Shown here in pieces: positions 25,184-34,060 of a stretch of 64,000 nucleotides of DNA; position 1 is the first letter of the stretch; every line of letters begins with the position of its first letter. The position numbers and the translations under genes are program-made. The stretch covers positions 35,452 through 99,451 of the forward strand of contig DMYW01000061.1 in NCBI GenBank assembly GCA_003482455.1, given 5' to 3'. The notes under the pieces were generated by a model. The model saw nothing but the letters and a program-made list of their open reading frames with translations. It was not told the DNA's origin and made no database searches. Origin of the DNA: Rheinheimera sp. GTDB lineage: Bacteria > Pseudomonadota > Gammaproteobacteria > Enterobacterales > Alteromonadaceae.

Positions 25184-26377
25184 ATGAAACCTGGTATTCG
25201 TCAACTCGTCGCTATCGCTTGTGTGATAGCGAGCCAATCGGCTGTTGCAGCGCCGCTTGAGCAAGCAAAACGCATGCATGACCGTTTAGCGGGGGTGCCG
25301 GCTGATGCTGCAACACTTACGCAGATGGCGCAATTGATAGGCAGCGGCAACGCCGTTGCTGCTGCTCAACTGGCAATCAACCATCCTGATTTTTACCGAA
25401 CGACTTTAAAACTGTTTGCAGCGGCTGACACCAATGAAGATCAAGATGTCTTTGAACCACTCAACGACTACAGCGCGACTGTCATTGGCTTGATCCGCGA
25501 CGACATCGATTTTCGACAAGTTCTACAGACCAATATGTTATATGTCGGTGACGCGTCCACTAACGCGCCTAGCTATCAAAGTACCAATAATGATCATTAT
25601 CTGTACCTAGACAAGCAAGGTGTTGATTTAAAAACGCATTTGGTTGCACGTAGCCAATCGAGCCTCAACGGCATTCCTGACAGTGCCGCTGCAGGAGTCA
25701 TGACTAGCCGAGCTGGTGCCAAAGCGTTTTTTTATCTAGGGACTAACCGCGCAATGCTGCGCTTTACCTTAATGAGCCAACTGTGTACCGACCTAGAGCC
25801 GATCAAAGACACCAGTCGTTCGGTTGACCGGATCCGACAAGACGTCAGTCGCAGTCCTGGTGGCGATAGCCGGATCTTTAACAACCGCTGCGTCGGCTGT
25901 CATGCCGGGATGGACCCTCTAGCCCAAGCATTTGCCTATTACGATTACCAATTTACTGATGCTGATGGCAGTAACGGCCGTGTTTTTTATCAAGCCGAAG
26001 GCACCACCAACGCCACCACAGGTACCCGGGTACAACCTAAATACTTAATCAACGCTGGTTCATTTCCATTGGGATACATCACCAAAACCGACGAATGGGA
26101 AAACTATTGGCGGGAAGGGCGCAACCAAGCGCTTGGCTGGGACCCGACGTTACCGGGCAAAGGGCAAGGAGCCAAGAGTATGGGGCAAGAGCTAGCCAAC
26201 AGCACAGCATTTGCGCAATGCCAAGTGAAAAAAGTGTTTAAGGCCGTGTGCTTACGTGAACCAGAATCCAACGCCGATGTGTTGCAGGTGAATCAAATTA
26301 CCAGCCACTTCCGCGGTAATGGCTACAAAATGAAACAGGTGTTTGCAGAAACTGCCGCCTATTGCATAGGAGATTGA
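25184..26377 (+). CDS. Exported protein with one haem-c motif (planctomycete cytochrome-like)
   Basis: About 397 residues. A signal peptide (MKPGIRQLVAIACVIASQSAVAAP) is followed by a helical domain and, near residue 236, RCVGCHAGMDPLAQAFAYYD, which closely resembles the C-x-x-C-H-x-x-M/D-P-L motif of DUF1588/DUF1585-type cytochromes of planctomycetes. One c-type haem is predicted. The ATG at 25184 has GGGAG at a good distance; a TTG two codons upstream is less likely. The gene lies just after the channel block and before two more genes of the same exported type. Confidence 0.82.
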   Translation: MKPGIRQLVAIACVIASQSAVAAPLEQAKRMHDRLAGVPADAATLTQMAQLIGSGNAVAAAQLAINHPDFYRTTLKLFAAADTNEDQDVFEPLNDYSATVIGLIRDDIDFRQVLQTNMLYVGDASTNAPSYQSTNNDHYLYLDKQGVDLKTHLVARSQSSLNGIPDSAAAGVMTSRAGAKAFFYLGTNRAMLRFTLMSQLCTDLEPIKDTSRSVDRIRQDVSRSPGGDSRIFNNRCVGCHAGMDPLAQAFAYYDYQFTDADGSNGRVFYQAEGTTNATTGTRVQPKYLINAGSFPLGYITKTDEWENYWREGRNQALGWDPTLPGKGQGAKSMGQELANSTAFAQCQVKKVFKAVCLREPESNADVLQVNQITSHFRGNGYKMKQVFAETAAYCIGD

Positions 26378-26379
26378 TC

Positions 26380-28821
26380 ATGAAGTTCTCCTTGTTTTCC
26401 AAGAAAGTATCAGCGGCAATTATTGTCGGACTCATGCTGGCTGCCTGCGGTGGCCCAGAAGTCGAAAGCAATGCGCCACCTGTCGTCACACCACCGGATG
26501 AAGGCTATAAAGGCCCTGCACCGCAGACCAGTGATATCCAACAGTACAAAACTGCATTTTGGGACAATGTGTCGCCGACTAACCGCTGCGGTAACTGTCA
26601 CGTTCAAGGCAAGACATCACCAGCCTTTGCCCGCAACGACGATGTCAATTTGGCTTACGCTGCAACAACGCCGTTGGTGAATTTAACCGATCCAGCCAGT
26701 TCTAAAATCGTGCAGAAAGTAGGCGGCGGCCATAACTGTTGGTTGTCCAGCGCGCAAGCCTGCGCCGATACCATGACCCAATGGATCCGCTTGTGGGCCA
26801 ACAGCACTGTGTCGACCCAATCGACTATTACGCTGGTAGCGCCCGTCAACCGCGATGTCGGTTCCAGCAAAGCGTTACCTGCCAGCTCGTCGTTGTTCCA
26901 AACACACGTGTACCCAATTCTGCAAGAGTATTGCGTGGGATGTCACACGCCGTCCTCTGTGCAAGCGCAAGCACCATTTTTTGCCCATAGCGACGTGAAT
27001 GTTGCGTATGACGCAGCCAAGCCATTGATGAATTTGGATAAAGTGGAACTTTCACGCTTTGTGGTGCGGTTAGGCCGTGAATTTCATAACTGCTGGAGTG
27101 ATTGCGCGCAAAACGCGGCCACCATGCAAGCGGCCATTAAGCGCATCGCTGATGCAGTACCAGCAACCACGCTAGATCCTGCCTTGGTGCCATCTAAAGC
27201 GCTGCGCTTAGGCGATGGCGTCGTCGCGTCCAGCGGCGGTCGTTATGAGCGCAATCAAATCGCCTTTTACCAATTTAAAACCGGCGATGGTGCGATCGCT
27301 TACGATACGTCAGGCATAGAACCAGCAGCGAATTTGACCTTACAAGGCGATATTCGTTGGATCACCGGGTGGGGTATTCATATCACCAGCGGCCGAGCGC
27401 AAGCGACGACCGATGCCAGTAAAAAGATTGGCAAACTGATAACGGCAACCGGCGAGATGTCCATCGAAGCGTGGGTGGTTCCTGCCAACGTGTCGCAAGA
27501 AGGCCCGGCAGCGATTGTCAGTTATGCCGGCTCTAGCATCAGTCGCAATTTTACCGTTGGCCAGACCCTGTATAACTACGACTATCTGCTGCGTACGGAG
27601 CGTGCAGGCAACAGCGGCAATCCAGCCTTGTCGACACCTGATGCCGCCGAGTTGTTGCAGGCTACGTTGCAACATGTGGTGTTAACCTACGACCTTACCA
27701 ATGGCCGTCGCATCTATGTCAACGGTGTCGATAGCGGTGTGCGCGAAACCGCCAGCCCACTAAAAGACTGGGATGACACTTTTGCGCTGATGGTCGGGAA
27801 TGAAGCGAATGGCAACCGCCAATGGCAAGGTGCGGTGCGGTTACTCGCCATTCACAACAAGGCGTTAACTGCTGCCCAAGTGAAGCAGAACTTCGATGTC
27901 GGCGTGGGGCAAAAATTCTTCTTGTTGTTTGGCATAGGTCAGCAAATCAATGTACCGGAAACCTACGTGTTATTTGAGGTGTCCCAGTTTGATGATTTCT
28001 CCTATCTATTTTCCCAACCGCGATTGGTGAACCTCAATGGCACCGCTTTACCAAGCAATCTGACCATCGAAGGTATGGCACTTGGTCTCAACGGTAAAGA
28101 AGTCAGTACTGGCCAAGCTTGGATGAAAAAATCTTGGATTGTACCTGCCGCCACTGTGCTGAAAACGCCATACATGTTGTCTAGTCAAGGCACCATTATT
28201 GCCGCGGAAGGCGGCGCGGGAAGTGACGAGTTTTTCCTATCCTTTGCGCGCCTTGGCAACAAAACACACGTTCGGGTAACGCCATCTTACCCCGAGCAGA
28301 CGGTCGCCGCAGCGACGAGCTCCTCAGCCAATATTGGTTTGCGTACCTTTGCTCGCATCAACGCCAGTATGAGCCAATTGACTGGCGTACCTATGTCGCA
28401 GGCCAAAGTGGCATCTGTTTATGACGTGGTGATCCGTCAGTTGCCATCAGACCCAACAGTGGACACTTTTGTGTCGTCACAACAAATGGGCGTAACTCAA
28501 CTAGGTATCGCTTATTGCGACGCTGCGATTGAAGACAACACGATCCGCAGCAACTGGTTTGGCGCGCTGAACTTCAACCAGCCGGCCAGCACTTTCGTCA
28601 GCGAACCGACCCAAAGCAGTTTTGTCACGGCACTCGTTGATAAATTGCAACCGTTGTCTCCGCAAAGCAGCGCACCAAGGGTGCAAATGGAAACGGAAAT
28701 TAAAGCCCTGATGGGACGACTGGCCGCCTGTGGTGCCAATTGCAGCGCAGATCGCAGTAAAACGATTGCCAAGGCGGCATGTACCGCAGTACTGGCCAGC
28801 AGTGAAGTACTGGTGTACTAA
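26380..28821 (+). CDS. Lipoprotein with two haem-c motifs and a LamG-like domain
   Basis: An 813-residue lipoprotein (lipobox LAAC, Cys23). Two related modules follow: CGNCHVQGKTSPAFARND (about residue 69) and CVGCHTPSSVQAQAPFFAHSD (about 185), each followed by a DVN-AY motif and a Cys-containing NCW motif, so a duplicated monohaem domain. About residues 320-490 look like a LamG/concanavalin-type sandwich (GEMSIEAWVVPANV, LTYDLTNGRRIYVNGVDSG, MVGNEANGNRQWQGAVRLLAIHNKALTAAQV). The rest is unassigned. Surface exposure and carbohydrate or polymer binding are plausible. AGGAG precedes the ATG. Confidence 0.82.
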   Translation: MKFSLFSKKVSAAIIVGLMLAACGGPEVESNAPPVVTPPDEGYKGPAPQTSDIQQYKTAFWDNVSPTNRCGNCHVQGKTSPAFARNDDVNLAYAATTPLVNLTDPASSKIVQKVGGGHNCWLSSAQACADTMTQWIRLWANSTVSTQSTITLVAPVNRDVGSSKALPASSSLFQTHVYPILQEYCVGCHTPSSVQAQAPFFAHSDVNVAYDAAKPLMNLDKVELSRFVVRLGREFHNCWSDCAQNAATMQAAIKRIADAVPATTLDPALVPSKALRLGDGVVASSGGRYERNQIAFYQFKTGDGAIAYDTSGIEPAANLTLQGDIRWITGWGIHITSGRAQATTDASKKIGKLITATGEMSIEAWVVPANVSQEGPAAIVSYAGSSISRNFTVGQTLYNYDYLLRTERAGNSGNPALSTPDAAELLQATLQHVVLTYDLTNGRRIYVNGVDSGVRETASPLKDWDDTFALMVGNEANGNRQWQGAVRLLAIHNKALTAAQVKQNFDVGVGQKFFLLFGIGQQINVPETYVLFEVSQFDDFSYLFSQPRLVNLNGTALPSNLTIEGMALGLNGKEVSTGQAWMKKSWIVPAATVLKTPYMLSSQGTIIAAEGGAGSDEFFLSFARLGNKTHVRVTPSYPEQTVAAATSSSANIGLRTFARINASMSQLTGVPMSQAKVASVYDVVIRQLPSDPTVDTFVSSQQMGVTQLGIAYCDAAIEDNTIRSNWFGALNFNQPASTFVSEPTQSSFVTALVDKLQPLSPQSSAPRVQMETEIKALMGRLAACGANCSADRSKTIAKAACTAVLASSEVLVY

Positions 28822-28828
28822 GGAGTAG

Positions 28829-30415
28829 ATGATGAAAACGAAAAAAGCCTTACATCCAGACGCACCCTTGTACTTTGCCGATCACCGTAAGCCTGTGACA
28901 AGGCGCGACTTTTTAGCCTGTGGTCTGGGCGTTGGTAGTGCCATCTTAACCGGCGGCTCGGTGCTGAGTTTATTTGCAGCACCCAACAAAGCGCATGCGG
29001 CGTTATCGGCGGATCTTGAAGCGTTGAAGCGGCAATGCGGTATCGCCGTGCAAGGTGCCGGTAAAATTCCATTTGTCTGTTTTGATTTAGCCGGCGGCGC
29101 CAACATCGCAGGGTCCAACGTGTTGGTTGGGGGGACTGGCGGTCAACTCGACTTTTTGTCGACGCAGGGTTACAGCAAGTTGGGCTTGCCAGCCGACATG
29201 GTGCCAGGCGCAGTCAACGCCGCCGATCCGGTCAATGGCTTTATCAACACCCAACTTGGTTTAGCTTTTCACAGCGATTCGGCCATGCTGCGCGGCATTT
29301 TAGACCGCACTGCAACCACAACACGCGCCATGACCAATGGCGCTGTGATCCCAAGCCAATCCGAAAACGACACCGGCAACAACCCGCATAACCCGATGTA
29401 CGCCATTGCCAAAAGCGGTGCTGACGGTTCTTTGTTGCGGTTAGTTGGCTCGCGCAGTTCCGATTCAGGTGGTAACTCGATGATGCCACCTGAATTTTAT
29501 AATCCTGAGTGGCGGCCGACTAAAATCGACCGCGCGTCAGATGTGACCGGCTTAGTCGACATCGGTGATTTGTTCAGCTTACTCAATCAAAGCGACGCAG
29601 TGGCGGTGATGGAGTCGATCCAGCGCATCAGCAACCAAAAAATGGGCCAGTTAAACGCCCATGTCACCCGCAACGATGTGATCCAAGATTTAGTGCGCTG
29701 CGGTTATGTGAAAAGTGCCGACCTGACTGATCGGTTTGGTAACCCAGCCAGCTTAAACCCAGCGGCTGATCCTGACATCGTGGGTGCCGCCGGCATTTTC
29801 AGCGTCGCTGAATTTAATGGCGATGGCGAGTTCCAAAAAACTGCCTCCATTATGAAGCTAGTGCTTAGCGGCTACGCCGCGGCGGGGACTGTCACTATGG
29901 GTGGTTTTGACTACCATACCGGCGAACGTGGCACCGGCGAACTACGTGATTTCCGTGCAGGGCAATGTATCGGCGCTGTGTTGGAATATGCCGCCCGCAA
30001 ACAAACACCAGTGATGATATATGTGTTTAGCGATGGCTCGCTGGCATCCAATGGCCGCTTAGACAACAGTGTCGAAGGCCGCGGCAAAGGGGAGTGGACT
30101 GGCGATAACTCATCGACCGCAGCGTCGTTCTTCTTGGTGTACAACCCTGGTAGTCGGCCGGCCTTGCTCGGTGGCACAGTGGCCGAACAAGCTCGTCATC
30201 AGCAGATTGGTTTTATGCGCGCCGATGCATCGGTTGAAACCGCTTCGTCGGCGGCTGCCAACAACGTCAACTTGCTGGTGCAGACAGTTCTGCTGAACTA
30301 CATGGCGCTGCACGGCGAACAAGGGCAGTTCCAAACGGTGGTGCCTTTCCAAGGCCTCGGCAATGCTGCAAACTTAGATCGTCTGACGGCTTTTGCGCCG
30401 ATCAAGACAACCTAA
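28829..30415 (+). CDS. Tat-exported DUF1501-family protein
   Basis: A 528-residue protein with a twin-arginine signal (TRRDFLACG at about residue 24, hydrophobic stretch, then a site after KAHA), so it is exported folded, probably with a metal. The body has the DUF1501 features: PFVCFDLAGGANIAGSN, GGFDYHTGERGTGELRDF and VMIYVFSDGSLASNGR. The fold is related to sulphatases/alkaline phosphatases. DUF1501 genes often stand beside planctomycete-type cytochrome genes, as here. It is the last gene of the cluster and ends before a terminator. Confidence 0.85.
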   Translation: MMKTKKALHPDAPLYFADHRKPVTRRDFLACGLGVGSAILTGGSVLSLFAAPNKAHAALSADLEALKRQCGIAVQGAGKIPFVCFDLAGGANIAGSNVLVGGTGGQLDFLSTQGYSKLGLPADMVPGAVNAADPVNGFINTQLGLAFHSDSAMLRGILDRTATTTRAMTNGAVIPSQSENDTGNNPHNPMYAIAKSGADGSLLRLVGSRSSDSGGNSMMPPEFYNPEWRPTKIDRASDVTGLVDIGDLFSLLNQSDAVAVMESIQRISNQKMGQLNAHVTRNDVIQDLVRCGYVKSADLTDRFGNPASLNPAADPDIVGAAGIFSVAEFNGDGEFQKTASIMKLVLSGYAAAGTVTMGGFDYHTGERGTGELRDFRAGQCIGAVLEYAARKQTPVMIYVFSDGSLASNGRLDNSVEGRGKGEWTGDNSSTAASFFLVYNPGSRPALLGGTVAEQARHQQIGFMRADASVETASSAAANNVNLLVQTVLLNYMALHGEQGQFQTVVPFQGLGNAANLDRLTAFAPIKTT

Positions 30416-30432
30416 CTGTTTGGTCAACAACG

Positions 30433-30459
30433 AAAAAGCCAGCATCAGCTGGCTTTTTT
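30433..30459 (+). terminator. Intrinsic terminator after the envelope cluster
   Basis: AAAAAGCCAGC and GCTGGCTTTTT pair across ATCA and the stem ends in six T. It follows the DUF1501 stop by about 18 bases and may also serve apbE from the other side. Confidence 0.85.
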
Positions 30460-30587
30460 ATTGCGCATAATCCGCAGGATAGTTTTGGCGAACCCAGTGG
30501 TATTGGCTAGCAAGTGCTTTTTGCTGCAGTGCCAGCCAAGACCACAGGCTGAACGCCACGCGTTGTAGTGCCTTTGCAACGGTTTTG

Positions 30588-31544
30588 CTATTGCAAACCA
30601 GACGAAAAGAACATTTGCCGATCTTGGCGAATAAATACCGCTTCATAATCAGGAATTTGTTCTATCAACGCCATGCCTTTATCTAGTCCCAGTACAAACA
30701 AAGTAGTCGACAGCGCATCGGTTTGGGTGGCATCAGGGCCGATCACCGACACGCTCATGAGTTCAGTCGGACTTTGGCCTGTTTTCGGGTCCAGAATATG
30801 ATGGTAGCGTTTGCCGTCTTCAATGAAATAACGTTCGTAGTCGCCCGAGGTGCTAATCGCTTGGTCAACCAGTGGCAATTCAGCCACATGCCGCTCTTCG
30901 GCGCGTGGGTGCTTGATGGCCACCAACCAAGGCCGGCCGTTTTTATCGCCAAGCAGCCGTGTATCTCCGCCTGCGGACACTAACGCGTGCTGGATGCCCA
31001 ATTGTTTCAGCAACTGCACACTGCGCTCGACGGTATACCCTTTGGCGATACCGCCTAAATCAATTTTGACTGCAGGCTTGCTGAACTTGACTTGCTGCTT
31101 TGGCAGTAATTCGACAAATCGGTAGTTGATCCATTGTTTTTGTGTTGCCAGTTCTGTGGCGGTTGGCTTTTTATGCTCACGATAGTCGAACTTAAAACCA
31201 ACGGACGCAAACGTAATATCAAAGGCGCCGCCACTGAGTTCCGACATTTGCCGCGATCGGTCTAACAAGTCCCACATCTCTTTAGATACTGTCACTGGGC
31301 GTTTCGCCGCGTCGCGGTTCAATAAACTCAGTTCACTGGTGGCAACCCATGGGCTCATCAACGCATTGACGCGCGCAAACTCGGCTTCCACCACAGCGAT
31401 GGCTTTGTCCGCCGTTGCGTCATCTTTCGCCATTAGTTCGACGTAGGCTTGCGTGCCCATTGGTTTAAAGCTGTATTGCCGCCAAACATCGGCGTGCGCC
31501 GCCGTGGATACAAGCAGCGCAACTATCAGTCCAATCCGCCGCAT
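30588..31544 (-). CDS. apbE: FAD:protein FMN transferase
   Basis: ApbE attaches FMN to threonine residues of exported flavoproteins such as Nqr and Rnf subunits. The protein has a signal peptide (MRRIGLIVALLVSTAAHA) without a lipobox, the N-terminal motif KPMGTQAYVELM, the metal/FAD region KIDLGGIAKGYTVER and ALVSAGGDTRLLG, and RYHHILDPKTGQSP, all family hallmarks. Length (318) is typical. It is convergent with the envelope cluster and has no operon partner; flavoprotein targets are not in the window. Confidence 0.92.
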   Translation of the reverse strand: MRRIGLIVALLVSTAAHADVWRQYSFKPMGTQAYVELMAKDDATADKAIAVVEAEFARVNALMSPWVATSELSLLNRDAAKRPVTVSKEMWDLLDRSRQMSELSGGAFDITFASVGFKFDYREHKKPTATELATQKQWINYRFVELLPKQQVKFSKPAVKIDLGGIAKGYTVERSVQLLKQLGIQHALVSAGGDTRLLGDKNGRPWLVAIKHPRAEERHVAELPLVDQAISTSGDYERYFIEDGKRYHHILDPKTGQSPTELMSVSVIGPDATQTDALSTTLFVLGLDKGMALIEQIPDYEAVFIRQDRQMFFSSGLQ

Positions 31545-31693
31545 AAGGCCTCCGATAAAAAGTAACTGGTTGATTTTCTTCTGTTGCAGTGCAAATGGGA
31601 AGAAAAACTTCCTGCGATTGCGGCAACGCGAATGCCGCTTTTGTATGGCTTTTCTGCTACACTAAGCGCCTTTTTTTGCGATTGAGACCAGCC

Positions 31694-33814
31694 ATGATGC
31701 ATTTTTGGGCATTAACCTCGAAGGGGATTGAAGAAGTCCTCGCCAGCGAACTTACCTCACTTGGCGCCACCGTTGTCAAAACCGGCTTAGGCGTCGTGCA
31801 ATTTACCAGTGAACTCGACAACGCCTGGCGCATCTGTCTGTGGTCTCGTTTAGCGACCCGTATTTTGCGGGAAATCGACCGCTTTGACATCAACGAACAA
31901 AGTGATGTGTATGACGTTGCCAATCGAATCGATTGGACCGAACAAATGCAGCTCAAACAACGTTTTGCAATTGACTGCGTCGGCAAACACCCAACGATTG
32001 ATAACACGCAGTTTGGGGCCATGCGTTTAAAAGACGCTATTGCCGATCAATTCCGCGCCAAAACTGGTCATAGACCCGACGTTGATAAAGATGAACCGCA
32101 TGTCCGCTTTCAACTGCGGTTAGAGCGCCAGATGTTTGTGTTCTTGCGCGATTTCTCCGGCCCGTCCTTGCATCAACGCGGTTATCGTAAAGAAAAAGGT
32201 GAGGCGCCACTGAAAGAACATTTAGCGGCGGCGCTGCTGGTGCGCAGTGGTTGGGATAAAGCATCCCCTTTGGTCGACCCGTTTTGTGGTAGCGGCACCT
32301 TAGTCATCGAAGCGGCACTGCTTGCCCGTAACTTAGCCCCGGGCCTAAAACGGCCACGGTTTGCGTTTGAAGCAGACGCCGATTTTGACCAAGCCAAATA
32401 CCAGCAACTTCGCGGCGAAGCCTTGGGTGCGCGTCGAGCTATGCCAGAGCATTGCCAATTGTTTGGCTTTGATTTAGATGCTAGCCAAGTACAAAAAGCC
32501 AAACAAAACGCGGAGCGCGCCGGTGTGGCCGATTTAGTGCAGTTTGCCCAAGGCGATGCCACCACGTTAACTAAACCCGCAACCCAGACACCTGGCGTTG
32601 TGATCACCAACCCGCCATACGGCGAGCGGTTAGGGGACTTACCGGGTTTGTTGCCCGTATATGCCGCGTTTTCATTGCAACTCAAACAACACTTTGCCAA
32701 TTGGCGGCTGGCGATTATCACCAGCAATGCCGATTTATTGCGTTCACTAAAACTTTCACGGTTTAAGTCTTACAAGTTCAGCAATGGCCCGCTGGATTGT
32801 GAATTCACCTTGTTTGAATTAACCGAACAACAAGTGCAAATCACCAGCAAAACGCCAAGTTTGTTTTTTGCGGAAAGTGAGTCCTTTGCCAATCGCTTGC
32901 GCAAAAACGCCAAGCAATTGGAAAAATGGGTCAAGCGCGAGCAGATCTGCTGCTACCGCTTGTACGATGCAGATATTCCTGAATATAACGTCGCAGTCGA
33001 TTGGTACGATGGCGAAGTGGTGATCCACGAATATGCGCCGCCTGCCAAAGTCGATGCGCAACAAGCGCAAAAGCGGTTGTTTGATATCGTCAATTTGGTG
33101 CCGCAGGTCCTTGGCATCAAGCCTGAACAGCAAGTGCTGAAAGTCCGCGAAAAACAAAAAGGTAAAGAGCAATACCAAGCGCTGGACAAAGTTGGCGTGT
33201 ACAAAGAAGTCACGGAATACGGTGCCAAATTCTTAGTGAATTTGCGCGATTACCTCGATACCGGCTTATTCCTCGACCATCGCACCACCCGCCGCGCTAT
33301 CCAGCAACAAGCCAAAGACAAGTCGTTTTTGAATTTGTTCGCTTACACAGGTTCTGCCTCTGTGCACGCCGCGCTAGGTGGCGCGCGCAATGTCACGACA
33401 GTCGATATGTCCAACACCTATTTGGACTGGGCAAAACGCAACTTTGCGGTCAACAACTTAGCTGGCAAGCAGTATCAATTTGTGCAAGCCAACGTGTTGG
33501 AATTCCTTCAAAATTGTCATAACCAGTTTGATTTTATCTTCTGCGATCCACCAACCTTTTCCAATTCCAAGCGCATGGAAAATACTTGGGACGTGCAGCG
33601 CGATCACGTCGAGCTGTTGCGGCTAATCGGCAAAGTCTTGGCGCCGGGCGGTAAACTGATTTTCTCCAACAACAAACGCAAGTTTAAATTGGATACCGAA
33701 GCGCTTGCGGCGCAAGGCTGGCAAATTAAAGACATCAGCAAACAGTCCTTACCGGAAGATTTTGCCCGCAACCCGCATATTCACGTCTGTTTTGAGTTAT
33801 GGAAAAGCAACTGA
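31694..33814 (+). CDS. rlmL: 23S rRNA methyltransferase RlmKL (m2G2445 and m7G2069)
   Basis: A 706-residue fusion that modifies two guanines of 23S rRNA. An N-terminal THUMP domain (about 45-155) is followed by the RlmL methyltransferase (DPFCGSGT near 195, NPPYGERLGD near 306) and the RlmK methyltransferase (FAYTGSASVHAALGG near 555, CDPPTFSNS near 617). The start MMHFWALTSKGIEEVL matches the family N-terminus, so the ATG at 31694 is right although the frame is open 35 codons further up. Length agrees with E. coli RlmL. Confidence 0.95.
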   Translation: MMHFWALTSKGIEEVLASELTSLGATVVKTGLGVVQFTSELDNAWRICLWSRLATRILREIDRFDINEQSDVYDVANRIDWTEQMQLKQRFAIDCVGKHPTIDNTQFGAMRLKDAIADQFRAKTGHRPDVDKDEPHVRFQLRLERQMFVFLRDFSGPSLHQRGYRKEKGEAPLKEHLAAALLVRSGWDKASPLVDPFCGSGTLVIEAALLARNLAPGLKRPRFAFEADADFDQAKYQQLRGEALGARRAMPEHCQLFGFDLDASQVQKAKQNAERAGVADLVQFAQGDATTLTKPATQTPGVVITNPPYGERLGDLPGLLPVYAAFSLQLKQHFANWRLAIITSNADLLRSLKLSRFKSYKFSNGPLDCEFTLFELTEQQVQITSKTPSLFFAESESFANRLRKNAKQLEKWVKREQICCYRLYDADIPEYNVAVDWYDGEVVIHEYAPPAKVDAQQAQKRLFDIVNLVPQVLGIKPEQQVLKVREKQKGKEQYQALDKVGVYKEVTEYGAKFLVNLRDYLDTGLFLDHRTTRRAIQQQAKDKSFLNLFAYTGSASVHAALGGARNVTTVDMSNTYLDWAKRNFAVNNLAGKQYQFVQANVLEFLQNCHNQFDFIFCDPPTFSNSKRMENTWDVQRDHVELLRLIGKVLAPGGKLIFSNNKRKFKLDTEALAAQGWQIKDISKQSLPEDFARNPHIHVCFELWKSN

Positions 33815-34056
33815 TGTTGACCTTGTTCTCAACCTGGGGTTGTCATCTTTGCGACGATGCACAGGCGCTACTCGAGCATAGCGGTGCCGCATTTCAAGTG
33901 GTTGACATCGTCGATGATGAACAAGCCATGGCGCTGTTTCGCACGGAAATCCCAGTGGTGTATGGTGCGGGTTTGTTATTGAAGTGGCCGTTTGACGCGG
34001 CCGTGTTAGCAGAATTTATCGCCGCGGTGCAAAGCGCTGGCGAGCAAGGTGAATAG
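33814..34056 (+). CDS. Glutaredoxin-like protein
   Basis: About 80 residues of thioredoxin fold: LTLFSTWGCHLCDDAQALL holds the CxxC, and IPVVYG is the cis-proline loop. It belongs to the short glutaredoxin-like family (DUF836). The ATG at 33814 overlaps the rlmL stop (TGATG) and has GGAAA upstream; an ATG at 33799 would add five residues. It is translationally coupled to rlmL and followed at once by uup, a trio common in gammaproteobacteria. The redox partner is unknown. Confidence 0.85.
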   Translation: MLTLFSTWGCHLCDDAQALLEHSGAAFQVVDIVDDEQAMALFRTEIPVVYGAGLLLKWPFDAAVLAEFIAAVQSAGEQGE

Positions 34057-34060
34057 TTCG

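Noticed and set aside
10464..30415. A type VI, type IV pilus or standard TonB iron-uptake system
   Set aside because: No pilin, ATPase, sheath or TonB-dependent receptor genes are present; the AgmX-like end and TPR lipoproteins fit an Agl-Glt-like plan better.
30458..30646. 62-residue minus-strand reading frame after apbE
   Set aside because: No ribosome site, overlap of 59 bases with apbE, and its end lies in the terminator; the sequence is not like a known protein.
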